From NCBI GenBank assembly GCA_004794655.1, contig SMMW01000196.1, positions 1 through 64,000 of the forward strand: DNA of 64,000 bases, given 5' to 3'. Position 1 is the stretch's first letter. Each line of letters starts with the position of its first letter. Below are positions 32,641 through 48,200 of the stretch, piece by piece. A model generated the notes under the pieces. The model was given only the letters and a program-made list of their open reading frames with translations, was not told the DNA's origin and searched no databases. This DNA is from Marisa cornuarietis (taxonomy: Eukaryota > Mollusca > Gastropoda > Architaenioglossa > Ampullariidae). Position numbers and translations under genes: made by a program.

Positions 32641-35600
32641 ATGGGGCCTCGTTATCACGGACAGCACGAGGAGCTTGAAAAATCCATGTTACCATGTCTT
32701 ACAAGAGACAGATGTATGCACACTGTGCCACCGCTACACCCTTCCCTGTATTAATCCTTCGAGTGAACTATACGTAAAGCAATGCGTAAAACTAAGAATT
32801 GACCCATCAATTTTACACTTCACAATAAAAATTGTCAAAATATGTTTAAAATCAGCAGGTGGCAGCATCTTCGTCTATATTACACTAAACAGTCCCGTAA
32901 TGTGCTTGAGGTTTTGCTAGATCTCTTTACAAACTTGTTTTATAAACCAGCTTTACTTCGCGACAGTCAAAACAACGGAATATTGACAAAATTTTGACAA
33001 TCCCGAAAGATTTTATTGAAGTTTGGTTTGAAACAGTAGAATAAATGTGAACATGCATAATAGACTGTATCATTCATAGAAACTACTTGATCTTCACTTT
33101 TGTATGAAGATCACGGTTGATGCTTCATCAAAATATTGCAGGAACAACTTTTCCGGCACCTACATCAACAAGAATAAAGAATATATTATGAATTAAAGGA
33201 GTTGGCAGTTAAAGGGTTAAATAACCGCTAACGCCAAACTTGACATAGCACGGACAGCACGTGGACCACGAAATGTTCGTGCTCCTAAGTATTGCACGAA
33301 AGAGACGGGTACAGAGCGCTGCTTCCACATCCTAACCACAGCCGCCAAGCTTTACATGGGGCCTCGTTATCACGGACAGCACGAGGAGCTTGAAAAATCC
33401 ATGTTACCATGTCTTACAAGAGACACAGAGGTATGCACACTGTGCCACCGCTACACCCTTCCCTGTATTAATCCTTCGAGTGAACTATACGTAAAGCAAT
33501 GCGTAAAACTAAGAATTGACCCATGAATTTCACACTTCACAATAAAAATTGTCAAAATATGTTTAAAATCAGCAGTTGGCAGCATCTTCGTCTATATTAC
33601 ACTAAACAGTCCCGTAATGTGCTTGAGGTTTTGCTAGATCTCTTTACAAACTTGTTTTATAAACCAGCTTTACTTCGCGACAGTCAAAACAACGGAATAT
33701 TGACAAAATTTTGACAATCCCGTAAAGACTTCATTGAAGTTTGTTTAAAATCAGTAGTAATAAATGAAAACATGCATAATAGACTGTATCATTCAAAGGA
33801 ACTACTTGATCTTCACTTTTGTATGAAGATCACGATGCTTCATCAAAATATTGCAGGAACAACTTTTCCGGCACCTACATCAACAAGAATAAAGAATATA
33901 TTATGAATTAAAGGAGTTGGCAGTTAAAGGGTTAAATAACCGCTAACGCCAAACTGGTCATAGCACGGACAGCACGTGGACCACGAAATATTCGTGCTCC
34001 TAAGTATTGCACGAAAGAGACGGGTACAGAGCGCTGCTTCCACATCCTAACCACAGCCGCCAAGCTTTACATGGGGCCTCGTTATCACGGACAGCACGAG
34101 GAGCTTGAAAACCCATGTTACCATGTCTTACAAGAGACACAGAGGTATGCACACTGTGCCACCGCTACACCCTTCCCTGTATTAATCCTTCGAGTGAACT
34201 ATACGTAAAGCAATGCGTAAAACTAAGAATTGACCCATCAATTTCACACTTCACAATAAAAATTGTCAAAATATGTTTAAAATCAGCGGTTGGCAGCATC
34301 TTCGTCTATATTACACTAAACAGTCCCGTAATGTGCTTGAGGTTTTGCTAGATCTCTTTACAAACTTGTTTTATAAACCAGCTTTACTTCGCGACAGTCA
34401 AAACAACGGAATATTGACAAAATGTTGAAAAATCCCGTAAAGACTTCATTGAAGTAGTAATAAATGAAAACATGCATAATAGACTGTATCATTCAAAGGA
34501 ACTACTTGATCTTCACTTTTGTATGAAGATCACGGTTGATGCTTCATCAAAATATTGCAGGAACAACTTTTCCGGCACCTACATCAACAAGAATAAAGAA
34601 TATATTATGAATTAAAGGAGTTGGCAGTTAAAGGGTTAAATAACCGCTAACGCCAAACTTGACATAGCACGGACAGCACGTGGACCACGAAATGTTCGTG
34701 CTCCTAAGTATTGCACGAAAGAGACGGGTACAGAGCGCTGCTTCCACATCCTAACCACAGCCGCCAAGCTTTACATGGGGCCTCGTTATCACGGACAGCA
34801 CGAGGAGCTTGAAAAATCCATGTTACCATGTCTTACAAGAGACACAGAGGTATGCACACTGTGCCACCGCTACACCCTTCCCTGTATTAATCCTTCGAGT
34901 GAACTAAACGTAAAGCAATGCGTAAAACTAAGAATTGACCCATCAATTTCACACTTCACAATAAAAATTGTCAAAATATGTTTAAAATCAGCAGTTGGCA
35001 GCATCTTCGTCTATATTACACTAAACAGTCCCGTAATGTGCTTGAGGTTTTGCTAGATCTCTTTACAAACTTGTTTTATAAACCAGCTTTACTTCGCGAC
35101 AGTCAAAACAACGGAATATTGACAAAATTTTGACAATCCCGTAAAGACTTCATTGAAGTTTGTTTAAACAGTAGTAATAAATGAAAACATGCATAATAGA
35201 CTGTATCATTCAAAGGAACTACTTGATCTTCACTTTTGTATGAAGATCACGGTTGATGCTTCATCAAAATATTGCAGGAACAACTTTTCCGGCACCTACA
35301 TCAACAAGAATAAAGAATATAACATGAATTAAAGGAGTTGGCAGTTAAAGGGTTAAATAACCGCTAACGCCAAACTTGACATAGCACGGACAGCACGTGG
35401 ACCACGAAATATTCGTGCTCCTAAGTATTGCACGAAAGAGACGGGTACAGAGCGCTGCTTCCACATCCTAACCACAGCCGCCAAGCTTTACATGGGGCCT
35501 CGTTATCACGGACAGCACGAGGAGCTTGAAAATCCATGTTACCATGTCTTACAAGAGACACAGAGGTATGCACACTGTGCCACCGCTACACCCTTCCCTG

Positions 35601-37639
35601 TATTAATCCTTCGAGTGAACTATACGTAAAGCAATGCGTAAAACTAAGAATTGACCCATCAATTTTACACTTCACAATAAAAATTGTCAAAATATGTTTA
35701 AAATCAGCAGTTGGCAGCATCTTCGTCTATATTACACTAAACAGTCCCGTAATGTGCTTGAGGTTTTGCTAGATCTCTTTACAAACTTGTTTTATAAACC
35801 AGCTTTACTTCGCGACAGTCAAAACAACGGAATATTGACAAAATTTTGACAATCCCGTAAAGACTTTATTGAAGTTTGGTTTAAAACAGTTGTAGTAAAT
35901 GTACATATGCATAATAGACTGTATCATTCAAAGAAACTACTTGATCTTCACTTTTGTATGAAGATCACGGTTGATGCTTCATCAAAATATTGCAGGAACA
36001 ACTTTTCCGGCACCTACATCAACAAGAATAAAGAATATATTATGAATTAAAGGAGTTGGCAGTTAAAGGGTTAAATAACCGCTAACGCCAAACTGGACAT
36101 AGCACGGACAGCACGTGGACCACGAAATGTTCGTGCTCCTAAGTATTGCACGAAAGAGACGGGTACAGAGCGCTGCTTCCACATCCTAACCACAGCCGCC
36201 AAGCTTTACATGGGGCCTCGTTATCACGGACAGCACGAGGAGCTTGAAAAATCCATGTTACCATGTCTTACAAGAGACACAGAGGTATGCACACTGTGCC
36301 ACCGCTACACCCTTCCCTGTATTAATCCTTCGAGTGAACTAAACGTAAAGCAATGCGTAAAACTAAGAATTGACCCATCAATTTCACACTTCACAATAAA
36401 AATTGTCAAAATATGTTTAAAATCAGCAGTTGGCAACATCTTCGTCTATATTACACTAAAAAGTCCCGTAATGTGCTTGAGGTTTTGCTAGATCCCTTTA
36501 CAAACTTGTTTTATAAACCAGCTTTACTTCGCGACAGTCAAAACAACGGAATATTGACAAAATTTGACAATCCCAAATAGATTTTATTGAAGTTTGTTTT
36601 GAAACAGTAGAAGTAAGTGTGAACATGCATAATAGACTGTATCATTCAAAGAAACTACTTGATCTTCACTTTTGTATGAAGATCACGGTTGATGCTTCAT
36701 CAAAATATTGCAGGAACAACTTTTCCGGCACCTACATCAACAAGAATAAAGAATATAACATGAATTAAAGGAGTTGGCAGTTAAAGGGTTAAATAACCGC
36801 TAACGCCAAACTTGACATAGCACGGACAGCACGTGGACCACGAAATATTCGTGCTCCTAAATATTACGAAAGAGACGGGTACAGAGCGCTGCTTCCACAT
36901 CCTACCACAGCCGCCAAGCTTTACATGGGGCCTCGTTATCACGGACAGCACGAGGAGCTTGAAAAATCCATGTTACCATGTCTTACAAGAGACACAGAGG
37001 TATGCACACTGTGCCACCGCTACACCCTTCCCTGTATTAATCCTTCGAGTGAACTATACGTAAAGCAATGCGTAAAACTAAGAATTGACCCATGAATTTC
37101 ACACTTCACAATAAAAATTGTCAAAATATGTTTAAAATCAGCAGTTGGCAACATCTTCGTCTATATTACACTAAAAAGTCCCGTAATGTGCTTGAGGTTT
37201 TGCTAGATCCCTTTACAAACTTGTTTTATAAACCAGCTTTACTTCGCGACAGTCAAAACAACGGAATATTGACAAAATTTTGACAATCCCGTAAAGACTT
37301 CATTGAAGTTTGTTTAAAATCAGTAGTAATAAATGAAAACATGCATAATAGACTGTATCATTCAAAGGAACTACTTGATCTTCACTTTTGTATGAAGATC
37401 ACGGTTGATGCTTCATCAAAATATTGCAGGAACAACTTTTCCGGCACCTACATCAACAAGAATAAAGAATATATTATGAATTAAAGGAGTTGGCAGTTAA
37501 AGGGTTAAATAACCGCTAACGCCAAACATGACATAGCACGGACAGCACGTGGACCACGAAATGTTTGTTCTCCTAAGTATTGCACGAAAGAGACGGGTAC
37601 ATAGTTCTGCTTCCACATCCTAACCACAGCCGCCAAGCT

Positions 37640-39235
37640 TTACATGGGGCCTCGTTATCACGGACAGCACAAGGGCTTGAAAATACATGTTTCCATTATT
37701 ACAAAGAGACACAGGGTATGCACTGCTGTTATGCCGCTTTACCCTGTATTAATCCTTCCGAAATTGAACTATGCACGTAAAACAGTACGTAAAACTAAGA
37801 AGAATTGACCATGAATTTCACATACAATAAAATTGTGGAAAATATGTTTAAAATCAGCAGTTGGCGGCATCTTCGTCTATATTACTAAACAGTCCGTAAT
37901 GTGCTTGAGGTTTTGCTAGATCTCTTTACAAACTTGTTTTATAAACCAGCTTGACTTCGCGACAGTCAAAACAACGGAATATTGACAAAATTTTGACAAT
38001 CCCGTAAAGACTTCATTGAAGTTTGTTTAAAATCAGTAGTAATAAATGAAAACATGCATAATAGACTGTATCATTCAAAGGAACTACTTGATCTTCACTT
38101 TTGTATGAAGATCACGGTTGATGCTTCATCAAAATATTGCAGGAACAACTTTTCCGGCACCTACATCAACAAGAATAAAGAATATAACATGAATTAAAGG
38201 AGTTGGCAGTTAAAGGGTTAAATAACCACTAACGCCAAAACTGACATAACACGGACAGCACGTGGACCACGCAGAGTATTCGACCACTAAAATATGCACG
38301 AAAGAGACGGGTACAAGAGCGCTGCTTCCACATCCTAACCACAGCCGCCAAGCTTTACATGGGGCCTTGTTATCACGGACAGCACGAGGAGCTTGAAAAT
38401 CCCATGTTGCCATATCTTAGAAGAGACACAGAGGTATGCACACTGTGCCGCCGCTACACCATTCCCTCTATTAAGCCTTCGTGTGAACTATACGTAAAGC
38501 AATGCGTAAAACTAAGAAGTGACCCATCAATTTTACACTTCACAATAAAATTTGTCAAAATATGTTTTAAAACAGCGGTGGGCAGCATCTTCGTTTATAT
38601 TACACTAAACAGTCCCGTAATGTGCTGGAGGGTTTGCTAGATCTCTTCACAAACTTGTTTTATAAACCAGCTTTACTTTGCGACAGTCAAAACAACGGAA
38701 TATTGACAAAATTTTGACAATCCGTAGAGACTTCATTGAAGTTTGTTTAAAATCCAGTAGTAATAAGGTAGAAACATACATAATAGACTGTTATCATTCA
38801 AAGGAACTACTTGATCTTCACACATGAAGATCACGTTTGATAACTTCATCAAAATATTGCAGGAACAACTTTTCCAGCACTTACATCAACACCAGAATAA
38901 AGAATATACATGAATGGGAGTTTGCAGTTAAAGGGTTAAATAACGCTAACGCAAAACCTTGTATAACACGGACAGCACGTGGACCACGAAATATTCGTGC
39001 TCTAAACTATTACGAAGAGACAGGTTACAGAGCTCTACTTCCACATCTAACCACAGCCGCCAAGCTTTACATGGGGCCTCGTTATCACGGACAGCACAAG
39101 GAAATTGAAAAATACGTTTCTATGGCTTACAAGAGACACAGAGGTATGCACACTGTGCCATCGCTACACCCTTCCCTGTATTAATCTTTCGAGTGAACTA
39201 TACGTAAAGCAATGCGTAAAACTAAGAATTGACCC
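37640..39235 (+). repeat. Indel-rich, degenerate satellite B units
   Basis: About two units carry dense small indels: 'cacaagggcttgaaaatacat', 'attacaaagagacacagggt', 'cttccgaaattgaactatgcac', 'agaagaattgaccatg', 'aatccagtagtaataagg' and 'tgttatcattc'. The units on each side are clean. Either this is an old relict patch or a stretch of poor consensus sequence. Confidence 0.75.
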
Positions 39236-42200
39236 ATGAATTTCACACTTCACAATAAAAATTGTCAAAATATGTTTAAAATCAGCAGTTGGCAGCATCT
39301 TCGTCTATATTACACTAAACAGTCCCGTAATGTGCTTGAGGGTTTGCTAGATCTCTTTACAAACTTGTTTTATAAACCAGCTTTACTTCGCGACAGTCAA
39401 AACAACGGAATATTGACAAAATTTTGACAATCCCGTAAAGACTTCATTGAAGTTTGTTTAAAATCAGTAGTAATAAATGAAAACATGCATAATAGACTAT
39501 CATTCAAAGGAACTACTTGATCTTCACTTTTGTATGAAGATCACGGTTGATGCTTCATCAAAATATTGCAGGAACAACTTTTCCGGCACCTACATCAACA
39601 AGAATAAAGAATATATTATGAATTAAAGGAGTTGGCAGTTAAAGGGGTAAATAACCGCTAACGCCAAACTTGACATAGCACGGACAGCACGTGGACCACG
39701 AAATGTTCGTGCTCCTAAGTATTGCACGAAAGAGACGGGTACAGAGCGCTGCTTCCACATCCTAACCACAGCCGCCAAGCTTTACATGGGGCCTAGTTAT
39801 CACGGACAGCACGAGGAGCTTGAAAAATCCATGTTACCATGTCTTACAAGAGACACATAGGTATGCACACTGTGCCGCCGCTACACCATTCCCTCTATTA
39901 AGCCTTCGAGTGAACTATACGTAAAGCAATGCGTAAAACTAAGAATTGACCCATCAATTTTACACTTCACAATAAAATTTGTCAAAATATGTTTAAAATC
40001 AGCGGTTGGCAGCATCTTCGTCTATATTACACTAAACAGTCCCGTAATGTGCTTGAGGTTTTGCTAGATCTCTTTACAAACTTGTTTTATAAGCCAGCTT
40101 TACTTCGCGACAGTCAAAACAACGGAATATTGACAAAAGTTTGACAATCCCGAATCGATTTTATTGAAGTTTGGTTTGAAACAGTAGAAGTAAGCGTGAA
40201 CATGCATAATAGACTGTATCATTCAAAGGAACTACTTGATCTTCACTTTTGTATGAAGATCACGGTTGATGCTTCATCAAAATATTGCAGGAACAACTTT
40301 TCCGGCACCTACATCAACAAGAATAAAGAATATATTATGAATTAAAGGAGTTGGCAGTTAAAGGGTTAAATAACCGCTAACGCCAAACTTGACATAGCAC
40401 GGACAGCACGTGGACCACGAAATGTTCGTGCTCCTAATTATTGCACGAAAGAGACGGGTACAGAGCGCTGCTTCCACATCCTAACCACAGCCGCCAAGCT
40501 TTACATGGGGCCTCGTTATCACGGACAGCACGAGGAGCTTGAAAAATCCATGTTACCATGTCTTACAAGAGACACAGAGGTATGCACACTGTGCCACCGC
40601 TACACCCTTCCCTGTATTAATCCTTCGAGTGAACTATACGTAAAGCAATGCGTAAAACTAAGAATTGACCCATGAATTTCACACTTCACAATAAAAATTG
40701 TCAAAATATGTTTAAAATCAGCAGTTGGCAGCATCTTCGTCTATATTACACTAAACAGTCCCGTAATGTGCTTGAGGTTTTGCTAGATCTCTTTACAAAC
40801 TTGTTTTATAAACCAGCTTTACTTCGCGACAGTCAAAACAACGGAATATTGACAAAATTTTGACAATCCCGTAAAGACTTCATTGAAGTTTGTTTAAAAT
40901 CAGTAGTAATAAATGAAAACATGCATAATAGACTGTATCATTCACAGGCACTACTTGATCTTCACTTTTGTATGAAGATCACGTTTGATGCTTCATCAAA
41001 ATATTGCAGGAACAATTCCGGCACCTACATCAACAAGAATAAAGAATATAACATGAATTAAAATAGTTGGCAGTTAAAGGGTTAAATAACCGCTAACGCC
41101 AAACATGACATAGCACGGACAGCACGTGGACCACGAAATGTTCGTGCTCCTAAGTATTGCACGAAAGAGACGGGTACATAGCTCTGCTTCCACATCCTAA
41201 CCACAGCCGCCAAGCTTTACATGGGGCCTCGTTATCACGGACAGCACAAGGAAATTGAAAAATACGTTTCTATGGCTTACAAGAGGCACAGAGGTATGCA
41301 CACTGTGCCATCGCTACACCCTTCCCTGTATTAATCTTTCGAGTGAACTATACGTAAAGCAATGCGTAAAACTAAGAATTGACCCATGAATTTCACACTT
41401 CACAATAAAAATTGTCAAAATATGTTTAAAATCAGCAGTTGGCAGCATCTTCGTCTATATTACACTAAACGGTCCCGTAATGTGCTTGAGGTTTTGCTAG
41501 ATCTCTTTACAAACTTGTTTTATAAACCAGCTTTACTTCGCGACAGTCAAAACAACGGAATATTGACAAAATTTTGACAATCCCGAATAGGTTTTATTGA
41601 AGTTTGGTTTGAAACAGTAGAAGTAAGTGTGAACATGCATAATAGACTGTATCATTCATAGAAACTACTTGATCTTCACTTTTGTACGAAGATCATGGTT
41701 GATGCTTCATCAAAATATTGCAGGAACACCTTTTCCGGCACCTACATCAACAAGAATAAAGAATATAACATGAATTAAAGGAGTTGGCAGTTAAAGGGTT
41801 AAATAACCGCTAACGCCAAAATTGACACAGCACGGACAGCACGTGGACCACGAAATATTCGTGCTCCTAAGTATTGCACAAAAGAGACGGGTACAGAGCG
41901 CTGCTTCCACATCCTAACCACAGCCGCCAAGCTTTACATGGGGCCTCGTTATCACGGACAGCACGAGGAGCTTGAAAAATCCATGTTACCATGTCTTACA
42001 AGAGACACAGAGGTATGCACACTGTGCCACCGCTACACCCTTCCCTGTATTAATCCTTCGAGTGAACTATACGTAAAGCAATGCGTAAAACTAAGAATTG
42101 ACCCATCAATTTCACACTTCACAATAAAAATTGTCAAAATATGTTTAAAATCAGCAGTTGGCAGCATCTTCGTCTATATTACACTAAAAAGTCCCGTAAT

Positions 42201-45200
42201 GTGCTTGAGGTTTTCCTAGATCTCTTTACAAACTTGTTTTATAAACCAGCTTTACTTCGCGACAGTCAAAACAACGGAATATTGACAAAATTTTGACAAT
42301 CCCGTAAAGACTTCATTGAAGTTTGTTTAAAATCAGTAGTAATAAATGAAAACATGCATAATAGACTATCATTCAAAGGAACTACTTGATCTTCACTTTT
42401 GTATGAAGATCACGGTTGATGCTTCATCAAAATATTGCAGGAACAACTTTTCCGGCACCTACATCAACAAGAATAAAGAATATATTATGAATTAAAGGAG
42501 TTGGCAGTTAAAGGGTTAAATAACCGCTAACGCCAAACATGACATAGCACGGACAGCACGTGGACCACGAAATGTTCGTGCTCCTAAGTATTGCACGAAA
42601 GAGACGGGTACATAGTTCTGCTTCCACATCCTAACCTCAGCCGCCAAGCTTTACATGGGGCCTCGTTATCACGGACAGCACGAGGAGCTTGAAAAATCCA
42701 TGTTACCATGTCTTACAAGAGACACAGAGGTATGCACACTGTGCAACCGCTACACCCTTCCCTGTATTAATCCTTCGAGTGAACTATACGTAAAGCAATG
42801 CGTAAAACTAAGAATTGACCCATGAATTTCACACTTCACAATAAAAATTGTCAAAATATGTTTAAAATCAGCAGTTGGCAGCATCTTCGTCTATATTACA
42901 CTAAACAGTCCCGTAATGTGCTTGAGGTTTTGCTAGATCTCTTTACAAACTTGTTTTATAAACCAGCTTTACTTCGCGACGGTCAAAACAACGGAATATT
43001 GACAAAATTTTGACAATCCCGTAAAGACTTCATTGAAGTTTGTTTAAAATCAGTAGTAATAAATGAAAACATGCATAATAGACTGTATCATTCAAAGGAA
43101 CTACTTGATCTTCACTTTTGTATGAAGATCACGTTTGATGCCTCATCAAAATATTGCAGGAACAATTCCGGCACCTACATCAACAAGAATAAAGAATATA
43201 ACATGAATTAAAATAGTTGGCAGTTAAAGGGTTAAATAACCGCTAACGCCAAACATGACATAGCACGGACAGCACGTGGACCACGAAATGTTCGTGCTCC
43301 TAAGTATTGCACGAAAGAGACGGGTACAGAGCGCTGCTTCCACATCCTAACCACAGCCGCCAAGCTTTACATGGGGCCTCGTTATCACGGACAGCACGAG
43401 GAGCTTGAAAAACCCATTTAACCATGTCTTACAAGAGACACAGAGGTATGCACACTGTGCCGCCGCTACACCCTTCCCTCTATTAAGCTTTCGAGTGAAC
43501 TATACGTTAAGCAATGCGTAAAACTAAGAACTGACCCATCAATTTTACACTTCACAATAAAATTTGTCAAAATATGTTTAAAATCAGCAGTTAGCAGCAT
43601 CTTCGTCTATATTACACTAAACAGTCCCGTAATGTGCTTGAGGTTTTGCTAGATCTCTTCACAAACTTGTTTTATAAACCAGCTTTACTTCGCGACAGTT
43701 AAAACAACGGAATATTGACAAAATTTTGACAATCCCGTAAAGACTTCATTGAAGTTTGTTTAAAATCAGTAGTAATAAATGAAAACATGCATAATAGACT
43801 GTATCATTCAAAGAACTACTTGATCTTCACTTTTGTATGAAGATCACGGTTGATGCTTCATCAAAATATTGCAGGAACAACTTTTCCGGCACCTACATCA
43901 ACAAGAATAAAGAATATATTACATGAATTAAAGGAGTTGGCAGTTAAAGGGTTAAATAACCGCTAACGCCAAACATGACATAGCACGGACAGCACGTGGA
44001 CCACGAAATGTTCGTGCTCCTAAGTATTGCACGAAAGAGACGGGTACAGAGCGCTGCTTCCACATCCTAACCACAGCCGCCAAGCTTTACATGGGGCCTC
44101 GTTTTCTCGGACAGCACGAGGAGCTTGAAAAATACATGTTTCCATGGCTTACAACAGACACAGAGGTATGCACACTGTGCCACCGCTACACCCTTCCCTG
44201 TATTAATCCTTCGAGTGAACTATACGTAAAGCAATGCGTAAAACTAAGAATTGACCCATGAATTTCACACTTCACAATAAAAATTGTCAAAATATGTTTA
44301 AAATCAGCAGTTGGCAGCATCTTCGTCTATATTACACTAAACGGTCCCGTAATGTGCTTGAGGTTTTGCTAGATCTCTTTACAAACTTGTTTTATAAACC
44401 AGCTTTACTTCGCGACAGTCAAAACAACGGAATATTGACAAAGTGTTAAAAAATCCCGTAAAAACTTCATTGAAGTAGTAATAAATGAAAACATGCATAA
44501 TAGACTGTATCATTCAAAGGAACTACTTGATCTTCACTTTTGTATGAAGATCACGGTTGATGCTTCATCAAAATATTGCAGGAACAACTTTTCGGGCACC
44601 TACATCAACAAAAATAAAGAATATAACATAAATTAAAGGGAGTTGGCAGTTAAAGGGTTAAATTACCGCTAACGCCAAACTTGACATAGCACGGACAGCA
44701 CGTGGACCACGAAATATTCGTGCTCCTAAGTATTGCACGAAAGAGACGGGTACAGAGCTCTGCTTCCACATCCTAACCACAGCCGCCAAGCTTTACATGG
44801 GGCCTCGTTATCACGGACAGCACGAGGAGCTTGAAAAATCCATGTTACCATGTCTTACAAGAGACACAGAGGTATGCACACTGTGCCACCGCTACACCCT
44901 TCCCTGTATTAATCCTTCGAGTGAACTATACGTAAAGCAATGCGTAAAACTAAGAATTGACCCATCAATTTCACACTTCACAATAAAAATTGTCAAAATA
45001 TGTTTAAAATCAGCGGTTAGCAGCATCCTTGTCTATATTACACTAAACAGTCCCGTAATGTGCTTGAGGTTTTGCTAGATCCCTTTACAAACTTGTTTTA
45101 TAAACCAGCTTTACTTCGCGACAGTCAAAACAACGGAATATTGACAAAATGTTAAAAAATCCTGTAAAGACTTCATTGAAGTAGTAATAAATGAAAACAT

Positions 45201-48200
45201 GCATAATAGACTGTATCATTCACAGGCACTACTTGATCTTCACTTTTGTATGAAGATCACGTTTGATGCTTCATCAAAATATTGCAGGAACAATTCCGGC
45301 ACCTACATCAACAAGAATAAAGAATATAACATGAATTAAAGGAGTTGGCAGTTAAAGGGTTAAATAACCGCTAACGCCAAACTTGACATAGCACGGACAG
45401 CACGTGGACCACGAAATGTTCGTGCTCCTAAGTATTGCACGAAAGAGACGGGTACAGAGCGCTGCTTCCACATCCTAACCACAGCCGCCAAGCTTTACAT
45501 GGGGCCTCGTTATCACGGACAGCACGAGGAGCTTGAAAAATCCATGTTACCATGTCTTACAAGAGACACAGAGGGATGCACACTGTGCCACCGCTACACC
45601 CTTCCCTGTATTAATCCTTCGAGTGAACTATACGTAAAGCAATGCGTAAAACTAAGAATTGACCCATGAATTTCACACTTCACAATAAAAATTGTCAAAA
45701 TATGTTTAAAATCAGCAGTTGGCAGCATCTTCGTCTATATTACACTAAACAGTCCCGTAATGTGCTTGGGGTTTTGCTAGATCTCTTTACAAACTTGTTT
45801 TATAAACCAGCTTTACTTCGCGACAGTCAAAACAACGGAATATTGACAAAATTTTGACAATCCCGTAAAGACTTCATTGAAGTTTGTTTAAAATCAGTAG
45901 TAATAAATGAAAACATGCATAATAGACTGTATCATTCAAAGGAACTACTTGATCTTCACTTTTGTATGAAGATCACGGTTGATGCTTCATCAAAATATTG
46001 CAGGAACAACTTTTCCGGCACCTACATTAACAAGAATAAAGAATATAACATGAATTAAAGGAGTTGGCAGTTAAAGGGTTAAATAACCGCTAACGCCAAA
46101 CTTGACATAGCACGGACAGCACGTGGACCACGAAATATTCGTGCTCCTAAGTAATGCACAAAAGAGACGGGTACAGAGCGCTGCTTCCACACCCTTACCA
46201 CAGCCGCCAAGCTTTGCATGGGGCCACATTATCACGGACAGCACGAGGAGCTTGAAAAACCCATGTTACCATGTCTTACAAGAGACACAGAGGTATGCAC
46301 ACTGTGCAACCGCTACACCCTTCCCTGTATTAATCCTTCGAGTGAACTCTACGTAAAGCAATGCGTAAAACTAAGAATTGACCCATGAATTTCACACTTC
46401 ACAATAAAAATTGTCAAAATATGTTTAAAATCAGCAGTTGGCAGCATCTTCGTCTATATTACACTAAAAAGTCCCGTAATGTGCTTGAGGTTTTCCTAGA
46501 TCTCTTTACAAACTTGTTTTATAAACCAGCTTTACTTCGCGACAGTCAAAACAACGGAATATTGACAAAATGTTGAAAAATCCCGTAAAGACTTCATTGA
46601 AGTAGTAATAAATGAAAACATGCATAATAGACTGTATCATTCAAAGGAACTACTTGATCTTCACTTTTGTATGAAGATCACGGTTGATGCTTCATCAAAA
46701 TATTGCAGGAACAACTTTTCCGGCACCTACATCAACAAGAATAAAGAATATATTATGAATTAAAGAGTTGGCAGTTAAAGGGTTAAATAACCGCTAACGC
46801 CAAACATGACATAGCACGGACAGCACGTGGACCACGAAATGTTCGTGCTCCTAAGCATTGCACGAAAGAGACGGGTACAGAGCTCTGCTTCCACATCCTA
46901 ACCACAGCCGCCAAGCTTTACATGGGGCCTCGTTATCACGGACAGCACGAGGAGCTTGAAAAATCCATGTTACCATGTTTACAAGAGACACAGAGGTATG
47001 CACACTGTGCCACCGCTACACCCTTCCCTGTATTAATCCTTCGAGTGAACTATACGTAAAGCAATGCGTAAAACTAAGAATTGACCCATCAATTTCACAC
47101 TTCACAATAAAAATTGTCAAAATATGTTTAAAATCAGCAGTTGGCAGCATCTTCGTCTATATTACACTAAACAGTCCCGTAATGTGCTTGAGGTTTTGCT
47201 AGATCTCTTTACAAACTTGTTTTATAAACCAGCTTTACTTCGCGACAGTCAAAACAACGGAATATTGACAAAGTGTTAAAAAATCCCGTAAAAACTTCAT
47301 TGAAGTAGTAATAAATGAAAACATGCATAATAGACTGTATCATTCAAAGGAACTACTTGATCTTCACTTTTGTATGAAGATCACGGTTGATGCTTCATCA
47401 AAATATTGCAGGAACAACTTTTCCGGCACCTACATCAACAAGAATAAAGAATATAACATGAATTAAAGGAGTTGGCAGTTAAAGGGTTAAATAACCGCTA
47501 ACGCCAAACTTGACATAGCACGGACAGCACGTGGACCACGAAATGTTCGTGCTCCTAAGTATTGCACGAAAGAGACGGGTACAGAGCGCTGCTTCCACAT
47601 CCTAACCACAGCCGCCAAGCTTTACATGGGGCCTCGTTATCACGGACAGCACGAGGAGCTTGAAAAATCCATGTTACCATGTCTTACAAGAGACACAGAG
47701 GTATGCACACTGTGCCACCGCTACACCCTTCCCTGTATTAATCCTTCGAGTGAACTATACGTAAAGCAATGCGTAAAACTAAGAATTGACCCATGAATTT
47801 CACACTTCACAATAAAAATTGTCAAAATATGTTTAAAATCAGCAGTTGGCAGCATCTTCGTCTATATTACACTAAACAGTCCCGTAATGTGCTTGAGGTT
47901 TTCCTAGATCTCTTTACAAACTTGTTTTATAAACCAGCTTTACTTCGCGACAGTCAAAACAACGGAATATTGACAAAATGTTGAAAAATCCCGTAAAGAC
48001 TTCATTGAAGTAGTAATAAATGAAAACATGCATAATAGACTGTATCATTCAAAGGAACTACTTGATCTTCACTTTTGTATGAAGATCACGGTTGATGCTT
48101 CATCAAAATATTGCAGGAACAACTTTTCCGGCACCTACATCAACAAGAATAAAGAATATATTATGAATTAAAGGAGTTGGCAGTTAAAGGGTTAAATAAC

